Below are positions 49,672 to 58,261 of a DNA stretch of 64,000 bases, piece after piece. Position 1 is the stretch's first letter. Every line of letters starts with the position of its first letter. The notes beneath the pieces were generated by a model. It made no database searches. It saw nothing but the letters and a program-made list of their open reading frames with translations, and had not been told where the DNA came from. Where the stretch lies: contig NZ_CP015196.1 in assembly GCF_001623565.1 (NCBI RefSeq), positions 1,695,501 to 1,759,500 on the forward strand, given 5' to 3'. Source of the stretch: Streptococcus marmotae (GTDB lineage: Bacteria > Bacillota > Bacilli > Lactobacillales > Streptococcaceae). The translations under genes were made by a program, and so were the position numbers.

Positions 49672-50931
49672 GGTGGAAGTTAGTGTGAGACGTTTGAGTG
49701 GATTTTATTCGGTTCGTTTTTAGGATTTATGTTGCAATACTTTAGGAGACTGGCAGACGTCTTCAGCGGGAATTAAGGAAATACCGAGAAGCTTAGCCAG
49801 TTCTTCGTCATAGGTAAACGTAAAAAGTTCATAAGCTGACTTTCCATTCAAAGCAGCACGTTTCACGCTATTGACATGCGAACAGACCAGGTTGATATCG
49901 TCCTGAGTTAAGGTATCAAAGCTCGTTCCTTTAGGGAGAATATCTCGAATGAGGGTATGCTTCTTCTCGATTCTTGCTTTCTGGTCAGACCGGTTAGGAT
50001 CACAGAAGAAGAGGTTTACCTCTCCTCTCACGTCCATTTCAATATCATCGACTCTAGCGAATTCCCCACCATTGTCAGTTAGGATAACAGGGAATAACTC
50101 ATGGAAATCTTTCCCTGCTTGAAAGAAGGCCTTCTTGATCTCGTAGAGGTGCTTAGCGACTTCAGGGGCAGTTTTATTGTCCAGAAGTCTAGCGAAGATA
50201 AAGTTACAGAAAGAGACATTGAAAGTGAGGAGCAGTTTTCCACCAATACGTCCTATAACCGTGTCCATTTCTAACCAAGAAGTTAGTTGGTTATGGGTCA
50301 AATACTTTTGGAAGTCCTCATAAGACCGTCCTTTTTTCGCTTCTTTAGGGATAGAAGGTAGAGTCGATTTGCGTCTTTCTTTGAATTTTACGGCCCTAGC
50401 GAGATCAATAGGAGCGATAGAAAGATATCCTTTACGGATGTGTCGATAGACGGTTGAGGAGCTGACATCAAGGTTATGAGTTTTAAGGATGTGATAGATG
50501 TGTTGTCCCTTTCTCACCCCATCTGAAATGATTTTATCCATGTCCCAGAAGGTTTGAGAATCGAGAGGTGTTCCTTCACGAGCCTCAACGAGAGTTTGTT
50601 CGTATTGTTTTTGAGCTTGTTTGGCGAAGTAGAATATTTTTTATAGCCACAATTTTGTCTTCTCTTAGGGCAAGCGTTACAGACAAAAGGAGCTTTATCA
50701 AGGAGAGGACAAGGAAGCCCATCACTAGTAGATGTTCTGATCTGTCTATTACGTTTGACTTCTTTGGAAACAGTAGTAGGATCTTTAAGGATGAATTGTG
50801 CGATGTTTTTGAAGGATTCTCCTCTTTCTAATCCTAGCTGGATATCATTGCGGTCTGAGAGGGTAAGGTGTTTGTATTTTGTCATCGTAAGAGCTCATTT
50901 CTAACCCAAACGTCTCAGACTTAATTCCACC
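49672..50931 (-). mobile_element. IS30-family insertion sequence
   Basis: Inner terminal repeats: GGTGGAAGTTAGTGTGAGAC at 49672-49691 and, read in reverse, GGTGGAATTAAGTCTGAGAC at 50931-50912. Further end-like units lie outside at 49649 and 50941-50960 (CGTTTTAGACTAACTTCCGC), so the outer boundary is uncertain and no target duplication was found. Contains one broken transposase gene. Confidence 0.7.
49720..50885 (-). pseudogene. IS30-family transposase, frameshifted
   Basis: ATG 50885 starts MTKYKHLTLSDRNDIQLGLE with the IS30 helix-turn-helix FKNIAQFILKDPTTVSKEVK and a Cys cluster CNACPKRRQNC. The frame is lost after NCGYKK: an A6 run in the gene (T6 at 50637-50642 on the plus strand) needs one more A to continue as IFYFAKQAQKQYEQTLVEA. 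The second half resumes (MDKIISDGVRKGQHIYHILK) with the DDE residues in LEMDTVIGR, ILTDNGGEF and ARIEKKHTLIR, stop at 49720. The element is probably inactive unless the indel is a read error. Confidence 0.85.
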
Positions 50932-51033
50932 ATAAAAATCCGTTTTAGACTAACTTCCGCTTCGAAAACGAAAGTGGAACTTACTTTGGGAAATTACCCA
51001 CAGAATAAAATTGTATTTATTGAGCGAAAATAC

Positions 51034-51062
51034 TTGTCAAATCCCTTTAAGAATGATAGAAT
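51034..51062 (+). promoter_or_regulatory. Promoter of rplU-rpmA
   Basis: TTGTCA at 51034-51039 and TAGAAT at 51057-51062, spacer 17 bp. Confidence 0.8.
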
Positions 51063-51068
51063 GAAAAT

Positions 51069-51188
51069 GTTGACTATGCACAGCCTGTGCAACCGCTCGA
51101 TCATCGTTTAAGAGGTTCGTCCCACGATGCTAGGCGAGTCTTCACAAAAAATCCGGGGTAAGTCCCAAAGTATCATAGGAGGTGCATA
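51069..51188 (+). promoter_or_regulatory. L21-type ribosomal leader RNA
   Basis: Structured 120-nt leader before rplU. Hairpin GCACA-GCC-TGTGC near 51078-51090, then a larger arm with CGCTCG/GGCGAG and ATCATCGT/ACGATG flanking AAGAGGTTCG. Firmicute rplU operons carry an L21 leader that binds L21 for autoregulation; assignment is by position and the two-stem form. Confidence 0.6.
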
Positions 51189-51503
51189 ATGAGCACATAC
51201 GCAATCATTAAAACTGGCGGAAAACAAGTTAAAGTTGAAGTTGGTCAAGCAATCTACGTTGAAAAATTGAACGTTGAAGCTGGTCAAGACGTTACATTTA
51301 ACGAAGTTGTTCTTGTTGGTGGTGAAAAGACTGTTGTCGGAACCCCACTTGTAGCAGGTGCTACTGTTGTTGGAACTGTTGAAAAACAAGGAAAACAAAA
51401 GAAAGTTGTTACTTTCAAATACAAACCTAAAAAAGGTAGCCACCGTAAACAAGGTCATCGTCAACCTTACACAAAAGTTGTTATCAACGCTATCAACGCT
51501 TAA
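51189..51503 (+). CDS. rplU: 50S ribosomal protein L21
   Basis: 104 residues. [20 protein letters not shown] and C-terminal [19 protein letters not shown] are the L21 signature. Binds 23S rRNA. RBS AGGAGG before ATG. Followed after only 51 bp by rpmA. Confidence 0.97.
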   Translation: MSTYAIIKTGGKQVKVEVGQAIYVEKLNVEAGQDVTFNEVVLVGGEKTVVGTPLVAGATVVGTVEKQGKQKKVVTFKYKPKKGSHRKQGHRQPYTKVVINAINA

Positions 51504-51554
51504 TTTTAGCCTGGCGCAACAACACTCATCACAGAATATTGGAGGACTAACATT

Positions 51555-51848
51555 ATGTTAAACTTGAATCTTGCTAACTTGCAACTATTCGCCCACAAAA
51601 AAGGTGGAGGTTCAACGTCAAACGGTCGTGACTCTCAAGCAAAACGTCTTGGAGCTAAAGCGGCTGACGGTCAAACTGTATCAGGTGGATCAATTCTTTA
51701 CCGCCAACGTGGTACAAAAATCTATCCAGGAGCTAACGTAGGTCGTGGAGGAGATGACACACTTTACGCTAAAGTTGAAGGCGTAGTACGTTTTGAACGT
51801 AAAGGACGCGATAAAAAACAAGTATCTGTTTACCCTATTGCGAAATAA
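51555..51848 (+). CDS. rpmA: 50S ribosomal protein L27 with cleavable N-terminal extension
   Basis: 97 residues. Begins [20 protein letters not shown]: the extension ending in LQLF before [14 protein letters not shown] is the Firmicute form that the protease Prp removes so the tail can reach the peptidyl transferase centre. RBS TTGGAGGA upstream. The prp (ysxB) gene that usually sits between rplU and rpmA is absent here: the gap is 51 bp and holds no ORF. Confidence 0.97.
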   Translation: MLNLNLANLQLFAHKKGGGSTSNGRDSQAKRLGAKAADGQTVSGGSILYRQRGTKIYPGANVGRGGDDTLYAKVEGVVRFERKGRDKKQVSVYPIAK

Positions 51849-51869
51849 AAAGGTCCGCTGGACCTTTTT
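51847..51869 (+). terminator. Rho-independent terminator of rplU-rpmA
   Basis: AAAAAGGTCC and GGACCTTTTT around a 3-base loop, directly at the rpmA stop codon. Confidence 0.9.
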
Positions 51870-52311
51870 ATCATTTTCTATTGAAATAATACTCTCTAAA
51901 AAAACAAAATCTAATTAGGAAATGAAATCATAGGTAGAACTAGAGTACAATAAGTTACGTGACGGAAGAAGTTGATTTTAGCTCTTTTTACGAAAATCTT
52001 ATGAGTTTTTATTGTGCACTTATATTGTAAATTCAAGCTATAAAAAAGTGAGACCAACTGTCGCTTTTAAAGTACAGTTGGTCTCACTTTTTGCATGGTG
52101 TCAGAGTTCTTAATAGGAGACGTCAAAAAACAGTGATTTTTCCTTTCCTAGCTTTCAAGTCTGACATTTTTCATTGAAATATCCTTTCCTGTGTTTAGAG
52201 TCTGTTATTTTTTCTAAAAATTTTCTGACAATGTTCTAAGTTTCACTTTTTCAGATGAGAAAATCTTTTCTAGACAGGAAATCTTAATTTTTTGTCTGAG
52301 AATGCTCAGTC
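51870..52311. other. Gene-free region with a strong bidirectional terminator
   Basis: 442 bp without a gene. The main feature is a perfect 19-bp stem at 52043-52092 (AAAAAGTGAGACCAACTGT and its complement) with A and T tails on either side, so it can stop transcription both ways. The rest is AT-rich with no motif I recognise; it lies between rpmA and the convergent alpha-galactosidase gene. Confidence 0.7.
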
Positions 52312-54522
52312 CTAGATAGTGGTCTTGCTTAGTGGTTTTCTCGTTTTCTTTTTTAGATAAAGAGTATAGGACTGATAATCACCTTTTTCAAATGATATAA
52401 AGAGTCCGGCATTTTTTAAGTCACTACCGGTGTAAGATTGTCCATCGGAGGTGATGTAATATGCATTGTCGTCTAGGTATGGAATTCGTAATAAATATCC
52501 TGTTTGAGATACAGAGTAAGTATTTCGAAATGCGACGAGGTAGTAGTTTTCTTTCTCTTCGCTTTCAAATAGCCAAGCAGTCGCATTATGATCAAAAGGA
52601 GACAGTAAACGGTAAAATCGACTGGTTTGGATCAGCTGACGTAATGATTTGTATCGGTTAATATGGTGTGCAATGACGTGATTATCCTCTAGTGAGGTTT
52701 GCAAGATATTGAGTTCATAACCCATATTGGTCGAATCTGCTAAATCCATGCGTGTTTGTAATGGTGTAGTGCGGTTGGTTTGATGATTTGGGACTGCTGA
52801 GACGTGGCCAGTTAACTGATAGGGATGAAAGAGATAACTAGCTCCATATTGAATAGCTTGACGATCGAGTCCGTCGGTGTTATCGCTAAGCCAAGTTTGT
52901 GGGAAATAATACAACATCCCAAAGTCTAGCCGTCCGCCACCACTGGAACAATTTTCAAAGAGCAAGTTAGGAAATTGTTGTGTAAGGTAATTTAATACAC
53001 GGTATAAACCAAGCATATAACGATGAGAAAACTCTTTTGGTAGGAAGTGAGCAAGTTGACTTTCATTTTCAACCAAATGTCGGTTCATGTCCCATTTAAT
53101 ATAATCAACATGATAGGTCTCGATAAACGTGCTCAATGTTTGAATGAGCCAGTCTTGTACCTCTTTTTGTGTTAAATCAAGGACATATTGATTTCGGCCA
53201 TAGTAGGCTGGGAAATAAGGTGATTTAACAATCCATTCGGGTTTTTCTTTACATAATTGGCTCTGTGCAGAAATCATTTCAGGTTCAAACCAAATACCAA
53301 ATTTCATACCTTTCTGTTGGCAGGAATTTACCAGAGGTGTGAGATCGTTTGGGAATTTTATTGGATCAACATGCCAATCTCCGAGTGAAGTTTTGCTAGA
53401 GTTACGTCCAATAAACCAGCCGTCATCTAGCACAACAGCTTCAAAGCCAAGCTGATGTGCTTGTTCAATGACCTGTAACATTTGTTCTTCATTGACATCA
53501 AAGTAGGTCATCTCCCAACTATTGATCAAAATAGGAGCTATTTCGTTTTTGAACTGAGACGGGAGTAAATGATGGCGAGTAAAATGATGGAATTGATGTG
53601 ACATACCGTTAAATCCAGCATCACTGTATACAAGAACGGCTTGAGGTGTTGAAAAACATTCTTTTGGACCAAGTTTCCAAGAAAACATCTCTGGATTTAA
53701 TCCAATTTGAAGTCGTAATTGATCGTACTGGTCTCTTTCAATCAATTCAGTGTGATTACCGCTATAAATTAAAGTCAGTGCCCGCACTTCTCCATAACAT
53801 TCATGTGCTAAATCAGAGATTGCGATAAATGGTGGATATTGTGGGCCACTAGCTCCTCGACTGCTTCCAATTCGAAATTGTCCATGAGTAATTGAAGTAT
53901 GTTGCAATTGGAACTCTTTCTGATGAGAACCATAGAAGCTAGTGAGTTGTTGACCTTGATAGAGAGTATCGATTGTGGCACTAGCAAAGTGTTGAATTTC
54001 AATCTCATCGCTAGATAGATTTGTCAGTTTGCTAGAACGGATGATGGTATTATTATCTTTAAAAATAGAGTAGAAAAGGTCTAGTTGTACCCGTGAAGTT
54101 GAATCGATTAATGTTAAGACAAGTGTTTTTGCTTCATCAATGCTTGCTCTTGCATGAGGTAAATCTGGTAGATTTGGAACTCCGTTAAAAATGTTATAGG
54201 AATGAAAGATAGGTCGAAGCGTTTCGGATTGGTCAGCTAAACGGAGTTTTAATCCCGCTTCTTTATAATCTCCCATAAAAGATAGAGGACATTCCTGGGG
54301 AAGAAATTCAAAAGATTGATTATCTTGCTCCAAGGATTGGAAACTAGCAAAGGTTTTTTTGTAGCTGGGAAGTCGGTTGGCTCCGGAATAGTTCCTAACG
54401 GATTTTCCCCAATAGCGATGAATGAGGTAACGATTGTCCAGTAGTTCAATGATGTAGCTGATTGATTGATTGGTCAGGTGGAAGTAGTTCGTAGTAGAAT
54501 CAAATGTGATGGATAACGTCAT
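52312..54522 (-). CDS. aga: Alpha-galactosidase (GH36)
   Basis: 736 residues from ATG 54522 (AAAGGA upstream; the frame to 54621 overlaps the regulator and is not used). GH36 catalytic core: EAVVLDDGWFIGRNSSKTSL, GIWFEPEMISAQS, nucleophile in YIKWDMNRHL, ENCSSGGGRLDFGM and acid/base WLSDNTDGLDR. No signal peptide, so intracellular. Releases galactose from raffinose, melibiose or stachyose. Starts 23 bp inside the end of the AraC regulator, so the two are translationally linked; a divergent GH32/PTS unit lies beyond. Confidence 0.95.
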   Translation of the reverse strand: MTLSITFDSTTNYFHLTNQSISYIIELLDNRYLIHRYWGKSVRNYSGANRLPSYKKTFASFQSLEQDNQSFEFLPQECPLSFMGDYKEAGLKLRLADQSETLRPIFHSYNIFNGVPNLPDLPHARASIDEAKTLVLTLIDSTSRVQLDLFYSIFKDNNTIIRSSKLTNLSSDEIEIQHFASATIDTLYQGQQLTSFYGSHQKEFQLQHTSITHGQFRIGSSRGASGPQYPPFIAISDLAHECYGEVRALTLIYSGNHTELIERDQYDQLRLQIGLNPEMFSWKLGPKECFSTPQAVLVYSDAGFNGMSHQFHHFTRHHLLPSQFKNEIAPILINSWEMTYFDVNEEQMLQVIEQAHQLGFEAVVLDDGWFIGRNSSKTSLGDWHVDPIKFPNDLTPLVNSCQQKGMKFGIWFEPEMISAQSQLCKEKPEWIVKSPYFPAYYGRNQYVLDLTQKEVQDWLIQTLSTFIETYHVDYIKWDMNRHLVENESQLAHFLPKEFSHRYMLGLYRVLNYLTQQFPNLLFENCSSGGGRLDFGMLYYFPQTWLSDNTDGLDRQAIQYGASYLFHPYQLTGHVSAVPNHQTNRTTPLQTRMDLADSTNMGYELNILQTSLEDNHVIAHHINRYKSLRQLIQTSRFYRLLSPFDHNATAWLFESEEKENYYLVAFRNTYSVSQTGYLLRIPYLDDNAYYITSDGQSYTGSDLKNAGLFISFEKGDYQSYTLYLKKKTRKPLSKTTI

Positions 54523-55348
54523 GTTTGTATTCCTTTCGATAGGTGGTTGGTGCGATTGCGGTTTCTTTTTTAAAGAATTTTGAGAAGGAGAGAGCATCCG
54601 AAAAACCAACGGAATGTGCAATCGTATTGATGGGATACGATGTCTCGATGAGCAATTCTTTGGCTTTTTTTATTCTGAGTGTAGAAAGATATTGCTTGGG
54701 AGAAATTCCTGTTTCTTTTTTAAAGAGATGAGCCAGATAATTGGGATGGATTCCTATGAAGTCAGCTACATCTGCAATTTGAACAATTTCATGGTAATGT
54801 AAATCCATGTAGTGTCGTGCAAGAGTTGAGACTTGCTGTTCAGAAACTTGATCCAGAATTCCAATTTCTTCGACTAATTTTCCTAGTAAAGTATACATGA
54901 AGCCATTGATTTTTAAAAAGGAGCTGAAAGTATTCTCAGAGACATCAAGCATTTGATTGATGAGGGCTTCATAATCTTCCGCATTTTTGCAATCAAAGAC
55001 AAACTGATGTTGTTTCGATGCTTGGTAGATAAAATTAGACTTGATTCCTAAAAATCCTATCCAGGAATATTTCCATGGATTGTCTGTATCAGCAGTATAG
55101 CGAAACCAGTAGCCGGCAGGAATGATAAAGAGTTGGTTTTGCTGGATAATGTAGTGCTTCTCTTCAATTTCAAAAGTTCCCTTGCCCTCTTTAACAAAGA
55201 GTATGACGTGATAGTCACGGCTTCGTAAACTGTAGGAATGATTAGGGCGACAGTATTCAATGCCGCTACTATACAAAATGAGGTCTGAAATATGTTTATT
55301 ATTGAAATCGGTAAATCTATCTGTATATTGTCTTAAATAATGTTCCAT
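54500..55348 (-). CDS. AraC-family regulator (MsmR/RafR-like)
   Basis: 282 residues. N-terminal cupin-like sugar-binding domain (SLRSRDYHVILFVKEGKGTF, FIIPAGYWFRYTAD) and C-terminal double helix-turn-helix: ADVADFIGIHPNYLAHLFKK, ETGISPKQYLSTLRIKKAKE and SVGFSDALSFSKFFKKETAI. Similar to MsmR/RafR, which activate raffinose/melibiose genes in response to alpha-galactosides. Transcribed divergently from GH32/PTS, so it may act on both sides of the 154-bp gap. Confidence 0.9.
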   Translation of the reverse strand: MEHYLRQYTDRFTDFNNKHISDLILYSSGIEYCRPNHSYSLRSRDYHVILFVKEGKGTFEIEEKHYIIQQNQLFIIPAGYWFRYTADTDNPWKYSWIGFLGIKSNFIYQASKQHQFVFDCKNAEDYEALINQMLDVSENTFSSFLKINGFMYTLLGKLVEEIGILDQVSEQQVSTLARHYMDLHYHEIVQIADVADFIGIHPNYLAHLFKKETGISPKQYLSTLRIKKAKELLIETSYPINTIAHSVGFSDALSFSKFFKKETAIAPTTYRKEYKHDVIHHI

Positions 55349-55502
55349 ACATTTTAGTATAACGAAAAATCAAAAATAGTCTAGTTTATATGAGATTTTT
55401 CCATATTCTTGTATAAAATTTCCATAGAATTCCAATCTGTTATCCGTTAAAATAATAAGCAACAACTAGTTGAAAACGCTTTGAAATAAAAGGGAGGAAT
55501 CT
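55349..55502. promoter_or_regulatory. Divergent regulatory region with a cre-like site
   Basis: Between the AraC gene and GH32. TGAAAACGCTTTGA at 55471-55484 fits a CcpA cre site and lies between a TAAAAT (55448-55453) and the GGGAGGAA RBS of GH32. That position would block elongation when glucose is abundant. No clear AraC repeats were identified. Confidence 0.55.
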
Positions 55503-56843
55503 TTGGAAAATCAATATCGGAATGTATTTCATTTGGAGCCTGGTAAAGGCTTGTTAAATGACCCTAATGGGCTTGCCTTTTATCAAGGAAAATACTATGT
55601 TTTCCACCAATGGAACCGCTTTGAGACAAATCATTCTTACAAAGAATGGGGGCTGTTCACTTCAACAGACTTATTAGAATGGACACACGAAGGAAGTGCG
55701 ATTTTACCTGACAGAAGGGAAGATAGTTCAGGTGTCTATTCAGGCTCTGCCATTATTGTAAACCAAGAATTAAGAGTATTTTATACAGGAAATAGCAAAG
55801 AAAAGGGACAGAGAAAATCGGTGCAGCTACAAGCCATTTCAGATAACGGGAAGACATTTGTCAAAGGCCATATTGCGACTCTAACCCCTTCTCATTTTAC
55901 AGAACACCATCGTGATCCCTATGTTTGGCAAGCAGAAGGGAAGTTCCATATGATTGTCGGAGCACAAGATAAGAAAGGAAGAGGTTGCATTGCTTATTAT
56001 CAATCAAAAGATAGTGAAAGCTGGCAATATCAAGGTATTTTCTTTCAATCAGATGACTTAGATCAAATGGCAGAATGCCCCAATATAGCTGATATGGAAT
56101 CAAGTCAAATTCTATTAGTTTGTCCACAGAAACGAGATTTAGAACAAGATACAGATCTTTCTAGTTATGCAGGCTATTACATCGGAAGCGTAAAAAATGG
56201 AGAATTTTTTCCTCATACGGATATTCAAAAAATGGATGAGGGATTTGATTTCTATTCGCCACAGGTGTTCCGAGATCCTAGGGGACGACAGTTGATGTGG
56301 GCTTGGATGAGTAGGATGACGCAAGAAGAGGAATTAACTTGCCCAACTCAGAAAGATGGTTATTTGCATTGCTTAACGATGCCGAGAGAGTTAAAGCTTG
56401 TCAATCAGCAGCTATATCAACTACCTTTAGAAGAATATATGCATCATCGAAGGTTAGTAGAAATGATTACAAGTTCAGAGTATGAAATAGTAGCTACCTC
56501 GGGTATGGACATTCTTGAGTTAACTTCAGAAAAATCGATGGATGGATTAAAAGTAGAGATTGGTCATCAAACTGTTTGGCTATCCTATGACAATCAGCAA
56601 CTGACCCTTAGTCGTAAGAGTTGGGTAAATGATTCAGTACAAGAAAAAACAATTTTCTTAGAAAATTTACGGACGATGCAACTATTTATTGATCAATCAG
56701 CACTAGAAATTTTTATCAATCAAGGAGAGAAAGTGATGAGTTTGCGCTATTTTAATAGTGATCCTAAAAAAAATTATCATTTCAAATCTTCGAATGATAT
56801 AACAATACATTGCTATAAAATGGAGAAGGAAAAACATGGATAA
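55503..56843 (+). CDS. Intracellular sucrose-6-phosphate hydrolase / beta-fructosidase (GH32)
   Basis: 446 residues from TTG 55503 (AGGGAGGAA upstream). GH32 motifs: GLLNDPNGLAFYQGKYYVFH (nucleophile Asp), YSGSAI, EHHRDPYVWQ (RDP) and MAECPNIADM (acid/base Glu). No signal peptide. The PTS gene overlaps its end, so the substrate probably arrives as a phosphorylated sugar such as sucrose-6-phosphate or a phosphorylated fructoside. Confidence 0.92.
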   Translation: MENQYRNVFHLEPGKGLLNDPNGLAFYQGKYYVFHQWNRFETNHSYKEWGLFTSTDLLEWTHEGSAILPDRREDSSGVYSGSAIIVNQELRVFYTGNSKEKGQRKSVQLQAISDNGKTFVKGHIATLTPSHFTEHHRDPYVWQAEGKFHMIVGAQDKKGRGCIAYYQSKDSESWQYQGIFFQSDDLDQMAECPNIADMESSQILLVCPQKRDLEQDTDLSSYAGYYIGSVKNGEFFPHTDIQKMDEGFDFYSPQVFRDPRGRQLMWAWMSRMTQEEELTCPTQKDGYLHCLTMPRELKLVNQQLYQLPLEEYMHHRRLVEMITSSEYEIVATSGMDILELTSEKSMDGLKVEIGHQTVWLSYDNQQLTLSRKSWVNDSVQEKTIFLENLRTMQLFIDQSALEIFINQGEKVMSLRYFNSDPKKNYHFKSSNDITIHCYKMEKEKHG

Positions 56844-58224
56844 TAAGACATTAGCAAAAGAAATTTTACACTATGTCGGTGGAGTAGACAATGTGAAATC
56901 TGCTCAACATTGTGCTACGAGACTACGAATCATCACAAAACATCAAGACTTAGTCAATGTAAAGGCTATTGAGGACTTGGATAAGGTTAAGGGAAGTTTT
57001 TATAATTCAGGACAGTATCAAATTATATTAGGAACAGGTTTGGTAGATAAGGTTTATGAAGAGTTTATGCCGTTAATTGGTCAAAGGCAAGCGGGAAAAG
57101 TCGAGGATGAATTGCTAGAGACAGAAAAATGGACGTTTAAACGAGCTATTCGAATTTTTGGAGATGTATTTGTTCCGATTATTCCAGTTCTTGTTGCAAC
57201 AGGTTTATTCATGGGGGTACGAGGTCTTTTGACTCAGGATACTATTTTGTCCTTTTTTGGTATGACAAATAAAGATGTACCCGTCGAATTGATTCAATTT
57301 ACCCAGATTTTGACAGATACTGCTTTTGCCTTTTTGCCTGCCTTAGTTGCTTGGTCAACCTTCATCATCTTTGGTGGAACTCCTATTTTAGGAATTGTAC
57401 TTGGTTTGATGTTAGTCAATCCAGTTTTACCAAATGCTTATTCAGTTGCTTCAGGTGATGCAGAACCAATGGTTTTCTTTGACTTCTTGAAAGTAGTTGG
57501 ATACCAAGGCTCAGTTTTACCAGCCTTTGTGACAGCTATTGCTGCAACAAAGATTGAAAAAGGATTTAAAAAGATTATTCCAGACTCATTGGATTTAATT
57601 TTGCGGCCATTCCTCACTCTTTTGACCGGATTAATTCTTGGGATAGTTATTATTGGACCTATTTTTCATAGCGTAGAAATTTATGTGCTAAATACAGTTG
57701 AATTTCTTCTAACCCTACCTTTTGGTATTGGTGGTTTAATCTATGGAAGTTTTGGACAATTACTGGGAATTTTAGGGATTCATCATATCCTCAGCTTACT
57801 GGAAATCAATATGTTGGCACGTGATGGATGGAATTTACTGAATCCTATTGGAACATGTGGGAATGTGGCACAAGCAGGAGCAGTACTAGCAGTTGGCATG
57901 AAAACAGTTTCTACTAAAATGAAACAAGTTGCCTATCCTTCAGCCTTATCAGCAGCTCTTGGAATTACTGAACCAGCTGTATTTGGTGTAACCTTGCGGC
58001 TTGGTAAGCCATTCATCATGTCAATGATTGGAGGAGGAGTTGGGGGATTCTTTGCTTCGATTTTCCAATTGAAAGCAACAGGTCTTGGCTTGACTGGAAT
58101 TCCTGGAACTTTGCTGTATTTGAATAATCAATTGCCACTATATATTGTGACAAATCTTATTGCATTTGCAACGGCTTTTGTTTTAACGTGGACAGTTGGC
58201 TATAAAAAAGAAGAAACAGTATAA
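56836..58224 (+). CDS. PTS sucrose-type EIIBC component
   Basis: 462 residues. EIIB domain at the N-terminus with phosphocysteine in SAQHCATRLRIIT and VKGSFYNSGQYQIILGTG, then an EIIC domain of about ten membrane segments (GDVFVPIIPVLVATGLFMGV, GITEPAVFGVTLRL). No EIIA domain is fused, so an EIIA from another system must supply phosphate. Family Glc/sucrose-trehalose-beta-glucoside. Overlaps GH32 by 8 bp. The pair should import and cleave sucrose or a related fructoside. Confidence 0.9.
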   Translation: MDNKTLAKEILHYVGGVDNVKSAQHCATRLRIITKHQDLVNVKAIEDLDKVKGSFYNSGQYQIILGTGLVDKVYEEFMPLIGQRQAGKVEDELLETEKWTFKRAIRIFGDVFVPIIPVLVATGLFMGVRGLLTQDTILSFFGMTNKDVPVELIQFTQILTDTAFAFLPALVAWSTFIIFGGTPILGIVLGLMLVNPVLPNAYSVASGDAEPMVFFDFLKVVGYQGSVLPAFVTAIAATKIEKGFKKIIPDSLDLILRPFLTLLTGLILGIVIIGPIFHSVEIYVLNTVEFLLTLPFGIGGLIYGSFGQLLGILGIHHILSLLEINMLARDGWNLLNPIGTCGNVAQAGAVLAVGMKTVSTKMKQVAYPSALSAALGITEPAVFGVTLRLGKPFIMSMIGGGVGGFFASIFQLKATGLGLTGIPGTLLYLNNQLPLYIVTNLIAFATAFVLTWTVGYKKEETV

Positions 58225-58261
58225 AAAGGAGCGGCATTGGCTCCTTTTTATACTGTTTCTT
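58211..58261. terminator. Perfect 20-bp bidirectional terminator shared by convergent genes
   Basis: GAAACAGTATAAAAAGGAGC (58213-58232) and its exact complement (58240-58259) enclose a 7-base loop. Each arm encodes the last codons and stop of one gene: the PTS protein ends in ETV and so does CydC, read from opposite strands. Confidence 0.9.

Larger units (their letters stand above)
49440..51010 (+). repeat. 26-bp direct repeats flanking the IS30 region
   Basis: Copies at 49440-49465 and 50985-51010 start TTTGGGAAATTAC and end CACAGAATAAAA; they differ at one base. They bracket the IS30 element and the extra IS30-like ends. The right copy lies just before the rplU promoter. Their origin is unclear; too long for an IS target duplication, so a duplicated segment or a larger nested insertion is likely. 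Confidence 0.65.

Noticed and set aside
51358..51561. 67-codon frame overlapping rplU as a possible prp
   Set aside because: Out-of-frame shadow of rplU, Asn/Leu-rich, no His/Cys protease motifs.
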